From contig CAMRHE010000356.1 in NCBI GenBank assembly GCA_947044405.1, forward strand, positions 372,001-436,000: 64,000 bases of DNA, read 5' to 3'. Source of the stretch: Leptodactylus fallax (lineage: Eukaryota; Chordata; Amphibia; Anura; Leptodactylidae). Shown in pieces: positions 11,741-24,768 of the stretch (position 1 is the first letter of the stretch; every line of letters starts with the position of its first letter). Position numbers and translations under genes: made by a program. Under the pieces are notes generated by a model, which was not told the DNA's origin, did not search any database, and saw only the letters and a program-made list of their open reading frames with translations.

Positions 11741-13784
11741 TAAATTAGCTAGAGATAAAAATCAGTTTCTGCTTTCCATTGAAAGGAACGGAGGCTGATT
11801 TAGATGCAATTTGGAACTGATTTTGAGCTGAAATACCCTGTCTTAGTAGGAGGTTATAGCTCTCCATTGTGTGTACATGGAATATGATACTACCATGTAC
11901 ATAATAGAAAATTAATGAATTGTAAGTTATAACTTTAATGTGATTTATTACATTATCCTCACTTTATGACACTAACTTCTATAATACTTAAAACCTTTTG
12001 TTTGGAAAACAATCACAAATATCAGTTTAGTTGAAAACGAATATAGAGAATAAAGTTACTTTACCCATAAACATTACATAGGATTACTTACATAGCATCA
12101 CGACACACGCAAAAAGAAGACCACTGCCTAGAAAACCACCTTTCATTGAAATGTTGTGTGGTTCTTTCAAAGAGGTCTCCATGTACTCAAGTTGGCAATT
12201 CTTCATATTTGACATCTTAGCTTATTTAAGGACCAGTAACTGTGAGCCAGACAATACATCAGATGTAGGTGAGGTCTGCCTACAATTCGTCCTTTGCATT
12301 GTGCTTTTTCTTCTTCTTAGGCTTTCTTGTTTTCTGGTGGGATAAAGAACAGGTTATGATGGATTATAATACATATTTAATGAACATTCAATGTTTTTGA
12401 TTTGCACATCACCAATATATTGAAAACAGATGATAAGAAAGTCTATTGTTTAAAAGCGGTGAATCTTATTCTTTACATTCAAGGTCCTTCATTGCAGTAG
12501 GAAGACAAGAGTGACAATAATAGAAAAGAATAAAAGTATTTGCACATTTTGTAAAATGCTGAAAAACATCTTGTTCCTTTACTGCCGAAGTTTCTTCCTA
12601 GTCCTTCTTGTGTTTGCTTAGGTGTTGAGCCATTAGGATTAGTGAAAAGTGGACTATTTCTATATTACATCTTCCAAGCGGCTGTTGATGGACAGTATTT
12701 TGAATGTGGTTTGGTAGAAACCCTTCCTTCTTTCATGTATATGTCTCAATAAAGACTTGAAGTGTTTCACAAAAAATTGTATGAGGTTGGGAGGACCGAC
12801 TAGTGTCTTTTCCTCCACTTTACCACATGTTGTAACCTATGGTGATTTGTAAACATTTTAAAGACAAATCCTTCAATCATAAATTCTCAGATAAAACAGA
12901 AGGAAAAGACATCTGTAAAAGTCTTTTTCTCCACATAACATCCAGATTAGGAAGTAGCTTTGCCAGGCTGTGTTTTTCCTACTGTTTTGGTTAAAAAGGA
13001 ATTTTAAAATAATAATACAAAATTGGAAAATATTGAGGTCTGTGGGCTGGCATCGGTGGCTAAGAATGTCCAAAATTTTTCTTTAGCAAATGTTTTCAAT
13101 TATTAATAAAACAAATGTATACCGCGATGGTAAGTACTGAGAAAAAATGAGCACAAGCCTTTGGTGACAGTTTTAGCTCTTATGGACATATAAATCAAAT
13201 GTCCAATACAAAATATACTGTATATGTGAATTCTCAGTTAATAGGAAAAGGTCCTTTTCTGTTTGGGGCATTTGGCATGTCCTTGTATTCTATAGACAGT
13301 TCATTGATTTCAATAGGCACTGTGTAATTCCTCATTTCTCCTGTGGTGGCACTGCAAGGAAATGGAACATGTACTGCTGCTGGGGGCAGCTGCAGTGGGA
13401 AATACTCTGATAGTCCAGTCAGTCCAGTTGTTTGTCAGCATGGAAAATAGCAGCTTGACTTTGATTTGCCATGTAAGTAAGCAAGTCAACTGGTAGGGCT
13501 CAATAAGTCAGATGAGAAGCCTTTCTCTATGCAACCACTCTGAGGAAGACAAGCTGGCGAAGGGCCCGGGAAGTCATAGCCAAGAGTTCTGCTAGGAACT
13601 GACTTTTTGGTTTCGAGGTGCTAGGCAGTAAGCCTTCACCCTGATAGCGAGGGACGCTACACTGTGTAGTTGGTGGTCAGACGACCAGGATTTGCTTTAA
13701 TGTTGAAGTTGTTTGTGCAGCCTGCATTGTGTACCTGTCTGATGTGGATGAAGAAATAAAGATGGCTTAAAGGTCAGTTTATGG
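11741..13784. other. Unassigned non-coding DNA
   Basis: Nothing gene-like was found. The part from about 13520 to 13765 contains CTCTGAGGAAGACAAGCTGG and ends near GAAATAAAGATGGC. This arrangement is seen in retroelement 3' tails, but I cannot classify it. Confidence 0.4.
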
Positions 13785-13960
13785 CTAAGGTCCCATGTTG
13801 TGGAAATGCAGCGTTTTTGGCTGCTGCGGAAATGGAGCAGAATAAAACGTTAGTTTTACAGTGCCAGCAGAGTGAATGAGATTGCAGAAAAAACGTTGCA
13901 GCAAAGTATATAGATTTAATAAGTGAATAAATGAATTTTATGAAAATGCTTTATACTTAT
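13785..13960. repeat. Fragment of the CCCACGT-type MITE
   Basis: GGCTAAGGTCCCATGTTGTGG and GCTGCGGAAATGGAGCAG resemble the left arm of the elements at 17795-18072 and 24769-25091. The right arm is missing. Confidence 0.35.
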
Positions 13961-14670
13961 TTTACATTTCTGTGCCCACATTACACAACACTTGGAGATG
14001 AACACATCCAGTAGCCAGTGAATTTTGTGTTGTTTTATGCTTTGTCACATAAATATGTGTGGAATTGCAGAGGAGTTAAACATTTTGACAGCTTGGCATG
14101 TTACACAACTTTTGGAAGGAAGGTTCTAACATTCAACAGCAAACAGTAATAAACATTTCAGAAGTTAGATGATGAATTCAGGTCATGTCAATAAGGCTCC
14201 TATGATCAATGTAAAGACAGGCATTGTACAACTATTTCTGTCATTTGGCTATAATGGATAAATATGTGCTTTTCTTCTTCACCAGAATTAGTTTTTTTTT
14301 TTTTAGAAATTCGAAGTAGTGGAAGTTAACATATTCCAGAATATATAGCAAATTCAGTTTATGTTCTCATGCTGCAGATCTTCAAGATCTCACTAAAGGC
14401 TCCTGATAGATCCTTATAGGCCAAAGAAGGTGTAATGTTGAAAATTTTAAAGGGATGTTAAAAGTTTTTTTTTTTATAAAATCACAAAAGAAGATACATA
14501 TTTTTGACAATACCTCAAACCACAAGAAAAACAACTGGGACCATGATGCATGTAGAGATAGTGTCTCTATAGAAGTCCATATTGTACATATGAGATGATG
14601 CAGTTAATTAAACCAATATAATTATACAAGGAGGAGGGGGGCAGCTGCTATGAATTTAGAAGCGTCTTGT
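13961..14670. other. Unassigned DNA with a possible T2-like edge
   Basis: TTTTAAAGGGATG at about 14445 is a possible left edge of a T2-like element, with no partner found. I see nothing else. Confidence 0.35.
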
Positions 14671-14881
14671 AAGGCTGGACTCACACCAACGCTTGGTTTC
14701 AGTTTGGGGATTCTGTCCCTGAATCCACTTGAAAAATGTGGAGAAAAAAACCCGGTGGAAACCCGACGGACACCATTATGGTCTATGAGGTCCGAGGGTT
14801 TCCGCAGGATTGGGTTTCCGTTTTTTGGGTCCCCAAGCAGACCCGTAGAACGGAAACCCAAGCGCAGGTGTGAACCTAGAG
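14671..14881. mobile_element. MITE with GGTTCACAC-type ends
   Basis: The left end AAGGCTGGACTCACACCAACGC and the right end GCGCAGGTGTGAACCTAGAG form an inverted pair. The interior repeats GGAAACCC-type blocks in both orientations. A partial copy at 40240-40376 shares the interior words ACCCCATTATAGTCTA and GGGTTTCCG and the right end. Overlapping opposite-strand frames of 86-88 codons result from the palindrome and are not genes. Confidence 0.7.
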
Positions 14882-17139
14882 TAGGCACAGGAGCATATAT
14901 GCATATATGATTCCATTAAGTCATGATACAACTCCTGTAAAGAGGACATGTCACCACTTCTGACATGCCTGTGTTAGTAAATAAGTGTAATCCCCACAAT
15001 ATTACAGTTCTGCAGCATCTTTTCTTAAAATTCTATGTTGTGTGATTTGCTTATTATTCCACCTAGAAATTTATGAATAGTTTGATAACTGGATGTCCCC
15101 AGTGGTTAGTGTGTACCTACTGACTGACACAGTTCAATTAGTGCAGAAAAATACAGATTGTGCAGGTATTCCCCCCTTTGAAAAGGAGAATTGTAAAACC
15201 CATTTGTCAATTTATTCATTAATTTTTAGGAGGAATAACAAAGGAACAACACAACACAGAGGTCCTCCAAAAAAGATGCTTTAGAAGTACTAAAATAGAA
15301 AAATCAGGAAAGTATACAGGTCTTCTATATTATAACAATACCATTATGTATTACAGTGATTACTTTTGGAAACCTTAGTGCACCTACTGTATTAAGGGGT
15401 TTTCTATGCCAAATGCAAAATCTGTATATGCCACTATAACACCCAAATGCAGTCCCCTGCAATATATGTGAATTTGGTGCTGATTACTTTATCTCAAGTC
15501 CAGTCAAGTGATCACTCCCGATAAGATTTCGGAACGTTTACTTACATCACATCCACTCTCATCACTTCAGCCCTACAAGCGGAGGACATTTCACAGATGA
15601 TGTTGAAAAATCAAATGGGGTGGATAGGACTGAAAGTGCCTAACTGTTACTGAGTGTCTTCCTAGAGCACTGAGACAGTCCCTCTTGGTTTTTCTGACCA
15701 GGAGGTTGAGCAAGAAGAAGAGGCTATGAGATGTTCGGGGAGGGGTTTACTGCTCCTGAAGAATACTGAGATAGAGAGTGATGGAAATTGTAGTCTAAGT
15801 AGCTGAAGTGCTGCGAACTGGAGTTGCCAATGTAACAAGGAATTGGGCACTATTCAGAACCGAAAAAGAGAAAGAACTGTCTGAATGTCATAAGGATCGC
15901 ACCACATGCTCTCGATAAATCCTTAAAAGTCAAGGAGGGTGTAATGTAGAACACACAGGGACCCTTTTGAAAAACAGTTTTGGAGTTGGAAACCCCCTTA
16001 AGCTACTGTATATAGATACTGTATAAAATACTATTCAAAATTTTCCTGTACACTGTGAGTAAAAAAAAAAAATCTAAGACAATACAAGTAAAGTTTTTTT
16101 GTCCATGCTTTCAACTTTTATTCTATTGCGCTAGAGTCAGTAAGTAATTACTTTTCAATATAGCCTGGCTGGATGAACATCTCCCACTCAAACATACACA
16201 AATCTTCCCCATCATTTTCAATTGCTTTTTGTTCATTCCTTCAGTTCTTTTTATACAACCGACCTGCTCTTCAGAAATTCCTTACGTCATGGTATTAAAT
16301 GTAGGTTTTCCTGGGAAAAATGCCGGTTAAGAGGTGAAGGAGACTCTTCATGTTTAGAGAACAGAAAATCTGTATTTATTTTGCCAGTGTAGAGCTATAG
16401 ATCAGTATGTTTATTTGGGGCTTTAAATACATGGCTCTTGTAGAATAGGGGTCAAATTTTTTTTTCTTTTCAGTATTTTCATTGAGTGAAAAATACTTTG
16501 TTTTGCAGACCCTCTTCATTAGGGTCTAGTTGGTTGGTATTGACATTTTGGGTATAATAAGCCGTGGGAAATTGGTTGGGTTTATTAAAGCTTTAGTGTT
16601 GTACAAGGGATGAAACCTTTCACTCCTCACAGACTATACAGAAATTTGTAGGGAAAAAAAAGCAAATACTTGCTATGTCTAAACAGATCGCAGACTAAAA
16701 TTCAATTACTCCACTTATAGTCCTGCAATATTATACTTATTATATTTTGCTTATGCACATTATTGTATGGTTCATAATCAAAGATACAGAAACAGTTTCC
16801 ATCCTTGACTAGTTTACAAGCCACATTCATATATGAGAGATGCTATTGAGCCACTCTGGTAATTATATAGGAAAAAACCTAATAAAACATACAGTATGAC
16901 TAAACCATATAAATCTTACCCAAGTGTTAACTGCCTGTGGTATGGTGTTGATGCGAAGTGCCAGTGATAATATGACACCTGGAGTGAGTCAGTAGGGCAT
17001 AATAGCATTTAGTGTACATGTGACTACTGAGCCAGTTGTTCTAGTACGCTAGTTTAAGCTACTGTATGCAAATGATCCTATTTTATATTACTTTATACAA
17101 TAACTGGACCAGTTAGCACTGTCAATGTGTATAGCACCA
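14882..17139. other. Unassigned non-coding DNA
   Basis: No gene or bounded repeat was recognised. The stretch 16130-16480 is repeat-free and even in composition and might include regulatory sequence, but I have no specific evidence. Confidence 0.4.
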
Positions 17140-17260
17140 TGTCTGATGAAGGGAGCTAGTACTTCCGAAAGGTTACTATAGTATATATACTATATACTAT
17201 ACTAAATATACTCAGTTAGCCTCCAAAAGGTATCGCCTGATTTCTTCACTCTTCCAATGG
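17140..17260. repeat. Unclassified interspersed repeat tail
   Basis: A 29-base word (17228-17256, beginning AGGTATCGCCTGATTTC) recurs exactly at 45661-45689. Upstream lies TGTCTGATGAAGGGAGC followed by a TATAC-rich stretch, which is the look of a retroelement 3' region. The family is not recognised. Confidence 0.5.
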
Positions 17261-17420
17261 GTTTTTTCCTCAGAAACAAGATGTCATTCATTTCAAGGGT
17301 TGTTCTAATTATTGTTAACAATTTTTGCACATTGCCCATTGAGAAGAGAATCTGAACCACAGACAGAAACCCCTGTGAAAGAAGGTAAGGTAACTGAAGT
17401 ATAATATTAAGCTCTTTGTC

Positions 17421-17796
17421 TTAAAGGGGTTATGCCACGAAATAGAGCCTAAATATCTGATGTGTGCGGGCTTGAGCGCTTCGACCCCCACAGATCCTGA
17501 GACTGCAACCAGGTTGAATGTATGCTTGCCCCTTGGTGGTCGGGATACACCCACATTCACATTCACTTAAATGGGAGTGCCAGAGATAGCCGAGTGCTGT
17601 ACTTCAGCTATCTTCAGCACTCTCATTGAAGTGAATGGGAGCATGGATGCATCACATCCAGCACAGACATCAGTACATTCAGTCAGTGAAAGAAGGCAGG
17701 CTGAATGCTCAAAGGGGGAAAACACCCACTTCTTAGGATTAGTGGGGGTCTCAGTGGTGAGATAGGATAAATGTTCTTCCTAGCATAACCCTTTTA
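17421..17796. mobile_element. T2/Kolobok-type MITE
   Basis: The left end TTAAAGGGGTTATGCCACGA faces CTAGCATAACCCTTTTA at the right. The core has a strong palindrome around GCCAGAGATAGCCGAGTGC and its complement-like partner CTATCTTCAGCACTCTC. The right TTAA has decayed to TTTA. A CCCACGT-type MITE begins immediately at its right edge. Confidence 0.65.
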
Positions 17797-18072
17797 GGCC
17801 AGGGCCCCACGTGGCAAATCCCATCCACACATTGCAGAAAAATACACGCAGCGGAAATGCTGCAATTGCCAAAACCATTGCGGTTTTGGAAATCGCAGCA
17901 TGTCAATTATACCTACGGAAACACTGGCGGTTTCCCCTATAGGTATAATGGAAGCAGAAAGTGCGCAGAGGACTTTCTGTGAAAAGCGCTGCGGGAAAAA
18001 CTGTGCTGCGTTCCTGTTGCGGTTTTTCCTGCATTACTTTTTTCGGCAGCCCATTACGTGGGGCCTTAGCCT
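17795..18072. mobile_element. CCCACGT-type MITE, copy 1
   Basis: The left terminus TAGGCCAGGGCCCCACGTGG is inverted at the right as TTACGTGGGGCCTTAGCC. The internal words GCGGTTTTGGAAATCGCAGC, CCTATAGGTATAATGGAAGC and TTTCTGTGAAAAGCGCTGC are shared with the copies at 24769-25091 and 30385-30706. Non-autonomous. The 104-codon frame across it has no coding support. Confidence 0.75.
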
Positions 18073-19700
18073 CAATGTTTCTTTGAACTTTAACCATAGA
18101 TACAGTACAGCACAATTAAAGGCTATGGACATCCCTGAATTATATTTTTTATTGAAATGCATGTGGGATGAAAATGGATTTTGGGATAAAAAAATTTGTC
18201 AGTTTTTTTTGTAAAATATTGCACTATTTGCCTTCTGCAATTTGCATGTATTATACTGTATAGCAAACTGCAGAATCTGCTCACAGTTAAATCTGTTATA
18301 TGAGCTCTCTGGTGACACCTAAGCTGAATCATAATGAATTATAGTCAAATCAAAGTTTAGCAGGTTTGATATGATCATAATTCAGTTTAAATGACTGCTC
18401 TGGAGAACAGGAGTGGCTGGAGATCGAGCTGTCTGAGAGCTTGTTTGATAGATTTGACTGTGAACAGTATTCTGAAGCTTACTTGGTATTGGAATACATA
18501 TGAGCTGCAAAAGCCAAAAGGTGCAACATTTTTAATAAAAGCAATGTAAAAATTATTTTAGGCCAAATACATGCATTTCATTACTGAAAGATTGACTTAA
18601 AAGTAGCCATAACCTATAAAGAAGTTATCTGTGTTAGAAAACCCCTTCCTAAATTACTTTATTGAACTACATGTAAGTGTTGTGTCCATTTAAATCTATT
18701 GAGACCTAAAAGATTTCAGTGGGTTTTAAATTATTCTTCATTTTCCGTTAGCAGGAGGCTAAGTCGATTAATAGCACACATTTGTTGGTATAGACTAAGT
18801 GAAGAATGCATACTAATAAAAACTTAATTTTACAGTCCTCATCAGCTTTTTCCTGTATTGTCAATTCCCAACGCACTTGTCATTTCAGTTGTTAATGGCT
18901 CTATGTGGAAAGCAGCTGAGAAAGCCTTCTATACAGAGTTAATATGGTGAATACGATCGTTCCCAAAACAAATCCTGGATCCTGTCCATTTTAGCTTTTT
19001 TTGCTGTAATCCATAGCCTTCTGAAGAACACAACTCTTACGTCCATGCCAAAAAGTATGCACTAGGTTGACAGTTGCGGCTCATCAACAGCACATTACGT
19101 CTTCTAAAATAGTTATTGACTTTTTATTACACAATATTTACAGCTTGTTATAAACTCTTAATGTTGAGTCTAAAGTGAACCAACAAGAGTTATGTATTTA
19201 GAATGATCTCCGCTGAGGAGTCCAACAAGGCATTACCTCATCTCCTATTACAATCATCGTAATTAACTTTCCAGTATTGTCATAAATACTCATAAATGCC
19301 CAGTGGAAAAGTCACAAGGATATGAATGGGAAGGTTTGGATATTACTCCACTTTTTCTTTTTGGCCAAATTACTTGAAGGGTATTAAAAGAGTATTTTCA
19401 TTTTAGAACACCATCACCATTTACAGATATTATCTACATATGAAGTAACATAGTAAATGCAATGCATTTCTATGATATACTGTATTTACACTCGTCAGAA
19501 ACAACCCCATTCAGATCAATCATTTTCAGTAGAAGAAATTGTATTCACAAATTTGCAGCATGAGACATAGCCCAGAACTACATTCACAATTCTGCTGGGT
19601 GAACATTCAACAAGCTTGTCCATAAACACATCCCTAAAAGATTAGTTAAGGTTTTGTAGACTTGTGGAGAAGTTATTTTCTTTCATCCTTCATAGGATGA
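18073..19700. other. Unassigned non-coding DNA
   Basis: No bounded repeat and no exon were recognised. Confidence 0.4.
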
Positions 19701-19813
19701 GAGCAATGGACATTACCGGGAGTAGAGTGACGGATGCAGAGAGAGGTCTCTCCGTCTTCATCCGTTCCCATTGAGTATAATCTAAAAACATGATGGACGC
19801 TGTCTTCTGTCTT

Positions 19814-19887
19814 GTTTGTTTACTTTTGTGATGGAAGAAAAAGTCCTGCATCTACAACTTTTTCTTTCATCACAGAAGTAAAAACAT
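19814..19887. repeat. Long hairpin, probably MITE core
   Basis: The arm at 19814-19844 pairs with 19857-19887 around a 12-base loop. The stem includes TGTGATGGAAGAAAAAGT facing ACTTTTTCTTTCATCACA. It probably forms the centre of a palindromic element spanning roughly 19720-19920. Confidence 0.6.
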
Positions 19888-19920
19888 GACAGAAGAAAGC
19901 CCCTTTAGTCTCAGTGCAGG

Positions 19921-21006
19921 TGACTTTCAATGATGGGTAAAACAGTTGCCAGATCATAATGTTATAAATATAGGGGTCTTGAGGAGGGTGCATTTTTGGA
20001 CTGGGTTAATATATTATTACCTTTGTAAATATAGTCTAGGGGCCAAATTATATTACTGCATATGTCTGTGTCTTTTTAATCTGTATAATTTTTAATTCTA
20101 ATTTCTCGCAATGACAAGTTCACTAAATGTGCAGTCTGAACAGCATATGTTCGTTTAACATATTGCCAAGATATATTTCTGTAATCTCAGCATAGCAGCT
20201 AAAATTAATTCAGTCTGTTTCTAAATAAACATTTTTAGAAGAAAATGAATATGTTAAATTGCAGTCCTTTCGTTGTGCCTCCCAGAGAAACATGACATGC
20301 TTGCTGTGTTATTTTTTTCAGATGTTTATTAAATCCTTATAATCCCTTTTTCTATATTACACAATAATAGCAGTTTTCATATACACTTGTGAATGTAAAG
20401 CTGTAGCTTGCCTTCATTTATTATGCTTTAGCATTACAAAAATAGTGGAAACATTGCCATTGCCATTATTTTATGTTTTATACAGGTAAGAACATGTAGC
20501 ACAGTAATTTGGAGCTCCTGTTGCAGCGTCTGCCAACAAGAGCAGAAAAATAGGACACCATGCTGTGTTGTTTTTCATGGTAAAATTATGGCAACCCAGT
20601 GGACTCCATTATGGAAGTCAATGGGATTCATCAGGATTATTCTCAAAATGAAAAGAAAAAATGCAATAAATTGTTGGTTTATATAGAAGGTCCACATAGT
20701 AAAGATGACAGTGGTGCCAAGCTTTAACACCCAGGACACTTGAGACAAATCTGTACCCCCTTGTTTGCATTTTTCTGGTCTTGTACAAGTTTATGGTTAA
20801 AGGGACTAACCTGAGCTTCGTCCTCTCTCCTTGGTCCAACAGCAACCACATGGTCTACCTGTATGGCATGAATGCTCTTTTAACCAATTCAGCTTTCAGC
20901 CATGACTGGCAATGAAAAGAAATAAATCTCTATGCTAAAATCTGGTTACAATGAAGAAGTTACATTTTTAGACACATTTTTAATAAATGAAGCGATATGT
21001 GGCCTC
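19921..21006. other. Unassigned non-coding DNA
   Basis: Repeat-poor and AT-rich. Nothing recognisable as a gene. Confidence 0.4.
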
Positions 21007-21463
21007 TTAAAGGGGTATTCCCATGAACTTAACCATTTTTAAATTTGTAGATAATTAAAAGTTAAACATTTTTGCATATATAAGTAATTAAACATGTTGC
21101 AGAGTTTTAAAGATTTTCTCTAAATATCTTGAAGTCACAAGTTGTTGTCTTGATCGGTTGCCAATGGATACGACCTGCATGCAGGACTTTTCTAAGGTCA
21201 GAAAATCAGCAATGATGTCCTTATTGTGGCCGGGAGATCTTCTGATACATGTAGTGTCCCTACCTGATAACCCAGCTACAATAAGAAAATCATGGCTGGG
21301 TTCCTGACAAGTCCCAGACCATAGAAAGTTTCTGCATTCGTGGTCGTATCCATTGGCAACCGATCAAGGCAACAGACTGTCACCACTAAGATAGAGAAAA
21401 TCTTTAAACTTTTAATTATCTACAAATATAGATGTGATTATGCTCATGGGAATACCCCTTTAA
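21007..21463. mobile_element. T2/Kolobok-type MITE
   Basis: The termini are a perfect inverted pair: TTAAAGGGGTATTCCCATGA at the left and TCATGGGAATACCCCTTTAA at the right, with TTAA as target duplication. The inversion extends inward with interruptions (AAATTTGTAGATAATTAAAA facing TTTTAATTATCTACAAAT, and GATCGGTTGCCAATGGATAC facing its complement). The 113-codon frame at 21340-21681 crosses the right edge and is not a gene. Confidence 0.85.
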
Positions 21464-22394
21464 GCCTAGTCCGTGTGATAAGACTAAAGCTGGCCATAGA
21501 CACAAGATCAGTTGACAATTTAATGTCTATTCGAGATGGAAGGCCCTGTCTGTCTTTAGTTATCACTTCTCCTCCCTCCATAGCAATAACATTCATCCAA
21601 ACTTCTGGCAGTACAACTTTTGGCCTGCAGTTATCACATATCTCTAGCCACCTTAACAAAGCTGATGGAAGATGTTCATAAGCATCTGTCTATAGTTCTT
21701 GACCCTGGAAGACACCAGAACTCTTCTGCATGCAAGTCTGTTTGCACGCTTTAAGACAGTATGTACATGCAGAAGGGAAATTCTGCCGCATTATTATATT
21801 AGGCCTCTCCTATACAACTGGAAAGATCTTGGCAGATTTGCTTCTACATCACTGTGTCATAAAAAGAATGCTCAACCCCCAGAATAAAATGTTTTGTAGA
21901 AACAGTTTTATTTCTCAGTACATGGATACAGAACCAAACAGACTGGTGGAGAGAAATGATTAAAACTTGGATACAAGATTATGTGCGCTCTAATCTGGCA
22001 TAGTAAAAGAACTAATGAGATAAGCATGCCTTTTGAGTAATGTGTGTGCTGATGCAAATGAGGTCATGTGAGGCAAATAGTAGACATCAATTAAAACATT
22101 ATACATTGTGGAATTTTAGCTCGATATATATTTTGTTCTGAAAATTTGCCCACTTTCCCTCACTTAGTAAGTAATTTTGCAGAGTCTTACTTTAAAAGAA
22201 TACAAAATATGTTGAACATGTAAAAGAAACGACAGAATATGTATTTTGAAATCAGATTGTGTTAGAGGATCTCCAAAAGTTCATCCTACTGATGGGACAC
22301 CCAGGGATCAGATGTAATGTTGCAGAGGAACAGCACCACCACAGGAGAACTAGAGCATTGCATGGTATTTGTGTTGCCTGTGTAATGTTCTTCG
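21464..22394. other. Unassigned non-coding DNA
   Basis: No repeat boundaries or exon signals were seen. Confidence 0.4.
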
Positions 22395-22600
22395 CAGATT
22401 TTTTTCAGCCTGAGGCTTTGGTAACACAGTGTGGAACAGCTGTGGTCTTTTTGTTGCAGATTTTTCTGCATTTTTTGAGCCAAATCCGAGAGTGACTTCA
22501 AAATAAATGGGAAATATGAAAAAAACATCCACTCCTGGATCTGCACCAAAAAAACATAGTTTTTCTGCATTGTGTGGCCTTAGCCTTGTGGACATTCAGA
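22395..22600. repeat. MITE fragment with TTTGAGCCAAA core
   Basis: The words TTGCAGATTTTTCTGC and TTTTGAGCCAAATCC recur, the second in inverted orientation, at about 30780-30860 (TTTGGCTCAAAAAACC, ATCTGCAACAAAAAC). They recur directly at about 37455-37500. Three copies make an interspersed family, and its right edge here reads TGGCCTTAGCC. Confidence 0.55.
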
Positions 22601-22665
22601 ACTGGGAAAGTCCCTTTAATAACTCACTATGCCCTAAGAGGACATATATGTGCCAGACATCTCCT

Positions 22666-22794
22666 TTAGGCTGGGGCCCCACGTGGCATTTTACAGTACC
22701 TGCAAAGTGGATGGGATTCTAGTGAATCCAATCCACACGTTGCAAAAAAATATGTGCAGTGGACACGCTGCGATTTCCAAAACCGTTGCGGTAA
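22666..22794. mobile_element. CCCACGT-type MITE, truncated copy
   Basis: It begins TTAGGCTGGGGCCCCACGTG and runs through CTGCGATTTCCAAAACCG, then stops. The right half of the element is missing. The adjoining sequence is the interior of a different (T2-type) element that lacks its own left end, so one deletion probably removed both. Confidence 0.65.
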
Positions 22795-23087
22795 ATAAAC
22801 CCCACAGATAAATAAATGAGGGTCACCTGACTCAAACAGTGTTTCCCTTGGAAGTGGGGCCTCCATTAGCGAGATATCACCTCTTATGTCAATAAGCAGA
22901 TGAGCACTTTCAAGCAATGAGGTAAGTGGCAAGACCCTCCTTGTTCCAAGGAGCTCATTTGTATATTGGGAGAAACAGCAATATCTCAGCAGCAGAGGTA
23001 CCAAGGGGAAAACACCATATGATTCAGGTGACCCTAACCTCAGGGGCTGGATTAATATGTTGGCTTCTGGTGACAGATTCATTTTAA
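22795..23087. mobile_element. T2 MITE (GTCTGTCACC family), left-truncated
   Basis: The right end TGGTGACAGATTCATTTTAA and the interior words GGGTCACCTGACTCAAAC and GATTCAGGTGACCCTAACC match the copies at 35366-35609, 45300-45654 and 55865-56139. The left terminus is absent at the junction with the preceding MITE. Confidence 0.7.
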
Positions 23088-23439
23088 AGGGTTAAGTTGG
23101 TTCACCACATTGCATGTAGTCAGCACTGTATTCTTTTATAGTACGGGTATATCTGAGGGGCTATATACCCTTAATGGTCAATCTGCTGCTGCCCTGGCTA
23201 GTTGTTCAATTAGATGGGAGTAGGTGATATATTGTAAGTATCTGCTCAACTTTATACAAGAAGTGAAGGTTCAGTTTTAATGTTTTCTTGCTGATGCAAT
23301 TTAAATAGCCTGTGCCATACGTCAGACTTTAATATACTCGTAGCGCCATTTACCTATACCGCTCAGTTTATAACCTTCTCTAAAGTAAGACGCATAGTGT
23401 TAAATAGTTCTAGGCTAGTGTGTCACCTGCCATTTTGAA

Positions 23440-23960
23440 GACACATTATAAGTAATGGGGCTGCATCACGTGCCTGGAGAGATTTCAAATAGACGTTTCT
23501 CCACTTTTAACAGCAGAAATGACTTAAAAGCCCTCAAAAGCCATTTGGGATTGCCTGTCAAGAGGCCAGAAATGCATCCAATGCTGGCATTGAGCAATTT
23601 GTTTCATTCTTTCTCTGCAAGTATTTATGACACACATTTGCTTTCATTTTAAGAGGTTTTGGCACTTTATGCAGCTATTAGGCCAATTTATTATTTGAAC
23701 TTTTTCAGCCTTTGCCTTGCAGGCAGAGAGCGGAGAGTCACGGTTCAGCTCTCAATTCCGTCTGACACCTGCCATGCCGTGTCTCTTTTCATTTAATGTG
23801 AGTCTCTCCCACCGGACAGCAGTCTCACTAATTTTATTTTAGCATCATTAGATTTGATGGAGCCCACTCTCGGTCAGTCAGATGTTTTCCATTAGGGCGT
23901 CATGTTTGGATCTACAACACCTCAATCTTTCTCAATTAGCAGCATGATTTACTAAAAGTA
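23440..23960. promoter_or_regulatory. Candidate conserved non-coding element
   Basis: The stretch is free of repeats and of internal palindromes and contains clustered AT-core words such as CTCAATTAGCAG, CATTAGATTTGATGG and GGCCAATTTATTATTTG. A 65-codon frame lies at 23455-23652 but has no motif. Whether it is conserved cannot be told here; enhancer function is a guess from composition. Confidence 0.25.
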
Positions 23961-24768
23961 TATGTTCATTCATCAAAGTTCTAGAATAGGCCCATTTCTC
24001 ATGATGTATGATCACGCAACCCTATGTTATTAATGTATATATATCCTAGTATTGCCCGCATCATTATTTTCCAGCTACGGGCCCCAAGTACCAAAATAGA
24101 TTGGTACCGTTTATTCTCCTTACTATACAAAGTCACCAGTCAGTGTCCATGATTTTTTGAAGGGGACCTGTCTATGAAAAAAAGTAAAGAAAATTGTTCT
24201 TTATTTGTCCGAATTTAGCAGTATTTTAGGCCATTAGGACTTTTTTTTTCGAGTCTCCTAACAAAGGGCTAAAACATTGCTGAATATGGACAAATAGGAC
24301 ATAGTCTGGTTGATATAATAATACCAACCCTGTACGGGTAAAAATAAGTGCAGCAGACTGCTAAAACAGCAGTTACACAAGGAGCCTGACAGACTCCATT
24401 GACTATTATGGGGTCCGTTGTCTTTAAATTGAAAGCACTGGAGTAAAAAGTCCTTCATACAGGACATTTTCCTCTGCTGATTTTTGGCAGACTCTGCAAT
24501 GGAGTATACAACAGAGACTCCAATGCAGATATGAACCTAGCTTTGCTGTAAATCAACTGAAGGTAATATCAACATATTCCAAAGAGATGACCCAGGGCTC
24601 ACAATAATTATGTAAAAGGCTGCTCCTTTTACCTCCCTTAATATTAGGCTTTCCTGACACCAGGTGCTCTTTTCTGGCCATTCTTTGATGCAACTGCTGA
24701 TTTGCTTAGGTCACAACTTTGTTCCTGGCCAATGCTGGGACCTCCAACATTAGTGTGAATCCAGCTGT
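23961..24768. other. Unassigned DNA with a possible MITE
   Basis: TTGAAGGGGACCTGTC at about 24157 resembles a T2-like edge. At 24500-24541 the phrase CAGATATGAACCTAGC resembles the right end of the family at 14671-14881. Boundaries are not clear. Confidence 0.35.

Noticed and set aside
22666..23082. 138-codon minus-strand frame
   Set aside because: It crosses the junction of two MITEs and is explained by repeat sequence.
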